DNA from: an uncultured Clostridium sp.
GTDB taxonomy: Bacteria > Bacillota > Clostridia > Lachnospirales > Lachnospiraceae
Assembly: GCA_900543885.1 (NCBI GenBank)
Contig: UQTA01000107.1
Coordinates: 1 to 5,885, forward strand
Direction of reading: 5' to 3'
DNA: 5,885 bases
Both the position numbers and the translations under genes were made by a program. Positions 5,786-5,885 of this stretch are shown here, piece by piece. The notes beneath the pieces were generated by a model, which saw only the letters and a program-made list of their open reading frames with translations, searched no databases and was not told the origin of the DNA. Each line of letters starts with the position of its first letter. Position 1 is the stretch's first letter.

Positions 5786-5799
5786 CGAAAATATGTTCG
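5786..5799. promoter_or_regulatory. LexA/DinR (SOS) box-like site
   Basis: CGAAAATATGTTCG matches the Gram-positive LexA pattern CGAAC-RNRY-GTTYG at every position but one (A for C at the fifth base). The right half GTTCG is perfect. It coincides with the predicted start point of the promoter at 5751-5780, where LexA would block transcription. A single near-match in AT-rich DNA could be chance. Confidence 0.4.
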
Positions 5800-5807
5800 A
5801 ATAATGA

Positions 5808-5836
5808 TTGTGTATTACAATTCAATATGATATACT
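5808..5836 (+). promoter_or_regulatory. second candidate promoter with extended -10
   Basis: TATACT (5831-5836, five of six) is preceded by TG at 5828-5829 in the extended -10 arrangement. TTGTGT (5808-5813) is a weak -35 at a 17-base spacing. The start would be near 5843, transcribing towards the right edge. Confidence 0.4.
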
Positions 5837-5885
5837 ATATGTATGAAAGAAAATCTTATACATTATAGGACTTGCGTGTGCAATA

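Larger units (their letters stand above)
5652..5885. other. non-coding control region with no convincing gene
   Basis: This 234-base stretch runs from the operon terminator to the window edge. I see no frame with a ribosome binding site and recognisable product. It holds the palindromes, promoter-like pairs and LexA-like box listed separately, all of which fit a divergent-free upstream region of a rightward gene that starts past the window. A short frame from ATG 5843 (MKENLIHYRTCVCN) stays open to the edge but has no Shine-Dalgarno sequence. Confidence 0.5.

Noticed and set aside
5872..5883. TTGC-GTGT-GCAA hairpin at the right edge
   Set aside because: A four-base stem is too short to stand out from background, and its context is cut off by the window end.
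5843..5885. Short frame MKENLIHYRTCVCN open to the right edge
   Set aside because: Its ATG would coincide with the start point of the 5808-5836 promoter, which would require leaderless translation. No Shine-Dalgarno sequence precedes it, and 14 residues are too few to identify, so it is not annotated as a gene.

Overview
The window looks like a chromosomal segment of a Gram-positive anaerobe of the class Clostridia, most likely a Lachnospiraceae-type gut bacterium. This is inferred from strong AGGAGG-type ribosome binding sites, moderate base composition with AT-rich intergenic DNA, and a clostridial-style oxidoreductase operon. No ribosomal RNA or other direct taxonomic marker is present. 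All recognisable genes lie on the + strand, and I found no credible minus-strand gene, mobile element, tRNA or CRISPR array.

Left part (1-2304): the window opens inside the last codons of a protein that resembles the C-terminal (FCD) domain of a GntR-family regulator. A probable terminator and a run of small hairpins follow. Next comes a full-length Sua5/YwlC-type L-threonylcarbamoyladenylate synthase (390-1499), which makes the activated intermediate for the t6A tRNA modification. After a 51-base gap comes a complete GntR/FCD transcription factor (1551-2231) with all four FCD metal ligands, closed by a good intrinsic terminator.

Middle part (2305-5651): an AT-rich intergenic region holds candidate promoters and a cluster of ATGAA/TTCAT half-sites. 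It precedes a tight three-gene operon with a 2-base gap, then a 4-base overlap, and a strong terminator at the end. The products are (i) a GlpA/LhgO-like FAD oxidoreductase with a C-terminal BFD-type [2Fe-2S] domain, (ii) a GlpB-like pyridine-nucleotide-dependent flavoprotein, and (iii) a small DUF1667 protein with a CxxCPxGC...C motif suggesting an Fe-S cluster. Together they are the parts of a soluble multi-cofactor dehydrogenase of the kind usually annotated as anaerobic glycerol-3-phosphate dehydrogenase. No glycerol kinase or transporter is visible, and the gene next door is an FCD regulator, a family that often senses organic acids. The true substrate is therefore open.

Right part (5652-5885): there is no convincing gene, but the stretch is dense in dyad symmetries. 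It contains a 21-bp palindrome, a 16-bp inverted repeat, a promoter-like pair with a 16-bp inverted repeat in its spacer, a near-consensus Gram-positive LexA (SOS) box at the predicted start point, and a second extended -10 promoter. It is probably the control region of a gene just beyond the window.
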